The translations under genes were made by a program, and so were the position numbers. Positions 63,624-64,000 of a stretch of 64,000 bases of DNA are shown in pieces. Source of the DNA: an uncultured Bacilli bacterium (GTDB lineage: Bacteria > Bacillota_I > Bacilli_A > RF39 > UBA660); the NCBI GenBank assembly GCA_944350385.1, contig CALVOV010000006.1, positions 1 through 64,000 on the forward strand. The letters run 5' to 3'. Under the pieces are notes generated by a model. It was given only the letters and a program-made list of their open reading frames with translations, was not told the origin of the DNA and did no database searches. The first letter of the stretch is position 1; every line of letters starts with the position of its first letter.

Positions 63624-64000
63624 TTAAGGGTTTAATCTATTTGGTCCACGGAATAAGAATTGTGTCTCTTTAACACTTGGAATGTTTAGTAATAACATAG
63701 TAAGTCTATCTACTCCGATAGCAAATCCACCATGTGGAGGACAACCATATTTAAAGAAGTTTAGATAAAATTTTACGTCTTCTCCTAAGCCTTTTTCTTT
63801 AGCATTTTTACAAATCTCTTCATAACGATGTTCTCGTTGTGCTCCGGAAGTTATTTCTACTCCACGCCAAATTAAATCATAACCTTGAAGAACACCTTCA
63901 CTATTTCTCATGTGATAGAAAGCTCTTTTTTCAGCTGGATAATCCGTTACAAACATAAACTCTGAATTAAACTTTTCTTGAGCTAATTTATAAGATAACC
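63624..64000 (-). CDS. aspS: Aspartyl-tRNA synthetase, archaeal/non-discriminating type, 3' part
   Basis: The last 125 residues of a class IIb synthetase; the reading frame runs off the right edge. FMFVTDYPAEKRAFYHMRN is motif-2 flanking and GCPPHGGFAIGVDRLTMLLL is motif 3. The final SVKETQFLFRGPNRLNP resembles archaeal-type or AspRS-Asn enzymes, not the usual bacterial AspRS with a GAD insertion, which ends differently. AsnRS is a weaker alternative. It charges tRNA-Asp (and maybe tRNA-Asn). Confidence 0.8.
   Translation of the reverse strand, partial: LSYKLAQEKFNSEFMFVTDYPAEKRAFYHMRNSEGVLQGYDLIWRGVEITSGAQREHRYEEICKNAKEKGLGEDVKFYLNFFKYGCPPHGGFAIGVDRLTMLLLNIPSVKETQFLFRGPNRLNP

Overview
The window is AT-rich DNA from a low-GC Bacillota bacterium. 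It uses the standard code (TGA acts as a stop, for example at the mraZ/rsmH overlap), has strong AGGAGG-type ribosome binding sites, and packs genes tightly. Cell-wall genes are kept (MraZ, RsmH, FtsL-like, two class B penicillin-binding proteins, MraY, FtsW). The mix of YceD-RpmF, MYG1, a zinc-type FusB/FBP protein, DUF1292, DUF1653, a giant acyl-CoA dehydratase activase and many small membrane-anchored orphans suggests an anaerobic, host-associated member of the Bacilli/Erysipelotrichia/RF39 neighbourhood. That placement is an inference from gene content only.

Layout. Almost every gene is on the minus strand; the exceptions are a three-gene wall-associated island (34991-37431) and one hydrolase (62125-62892). 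0-3.1 kb: a type IV prepilin fragment behind two paralogous membrane-anchored orphans, then an orphan-yceD-rpmF operon. 3.1-9.1 kb: MYG1, a polysaccharide deacetylase with Ig-like domains, two flavoproteins and a BtaA-like methyltransferase fold. 9.2-19.3 kb: ion homeostasis and small metabolism, with an ArsR/P-type ATPase pair, a CsoR/CDF pair, an SDR, a Na+/Ca2+ exchanger and DUF362. 19.6-22.7 kb: a decay zone with a VWA + BspA-repeat surface protein broken by several lesions and a NUDIX hydrolase relic. 22.7-34.9 kb: ftsW, a kinase-like gene, an M18 aminopeptidase, mraY, a 1408-residue activase, small genes and a PASTA penicillin-binding protein. 35-38.8 kb: LysM/SpoIID-like island and two phosphoglycerate-mutase-fold enzymes. 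38.8-45.4 kb: a compact run of six genes joining an SsuABC/TauABC-type importer to a circularly permuted PEP-utilizing (dikinase-like) enzyme, an orphan and a FusB-type protein. 45.6-47.8 kb: nadE-nadD-pncC followed by the wreck of an NrtR-like NUDIX regulator. 47.9-58.7 kb: trxB, large orphans, guanine deaminase and the mraZ-rsmH-ftsL-pbp cluster. 58.7-64 kb: a TPR protein, tcdA, a probable 6S RNA gene, a hydrolase and the 3' end of an archaeal-type aspartyl-tRNA synthetase.

Regulation can be read in several places: a consensus promoter abutting an ArsR/SmtB-like half-site, a perfect 8-4-8 CsoR-type operator inside the csoR promoter spacer, a 15-bp dyad filling the promoter spacer of the SDR gene, and three TGG(G/T) boxes exactly 10 bp apart upstream of mraZ.

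The best candidate for an undescribed system is the 38.8-45.4 kb cluster. Its central enzyme has the domains of rifampin-phosphotransferase-like dikinases in rotated order, and its neighbours include a protein related to EF-G-binding fusidic-acid-protection factors. Everything here was read by eye; no database search was run.
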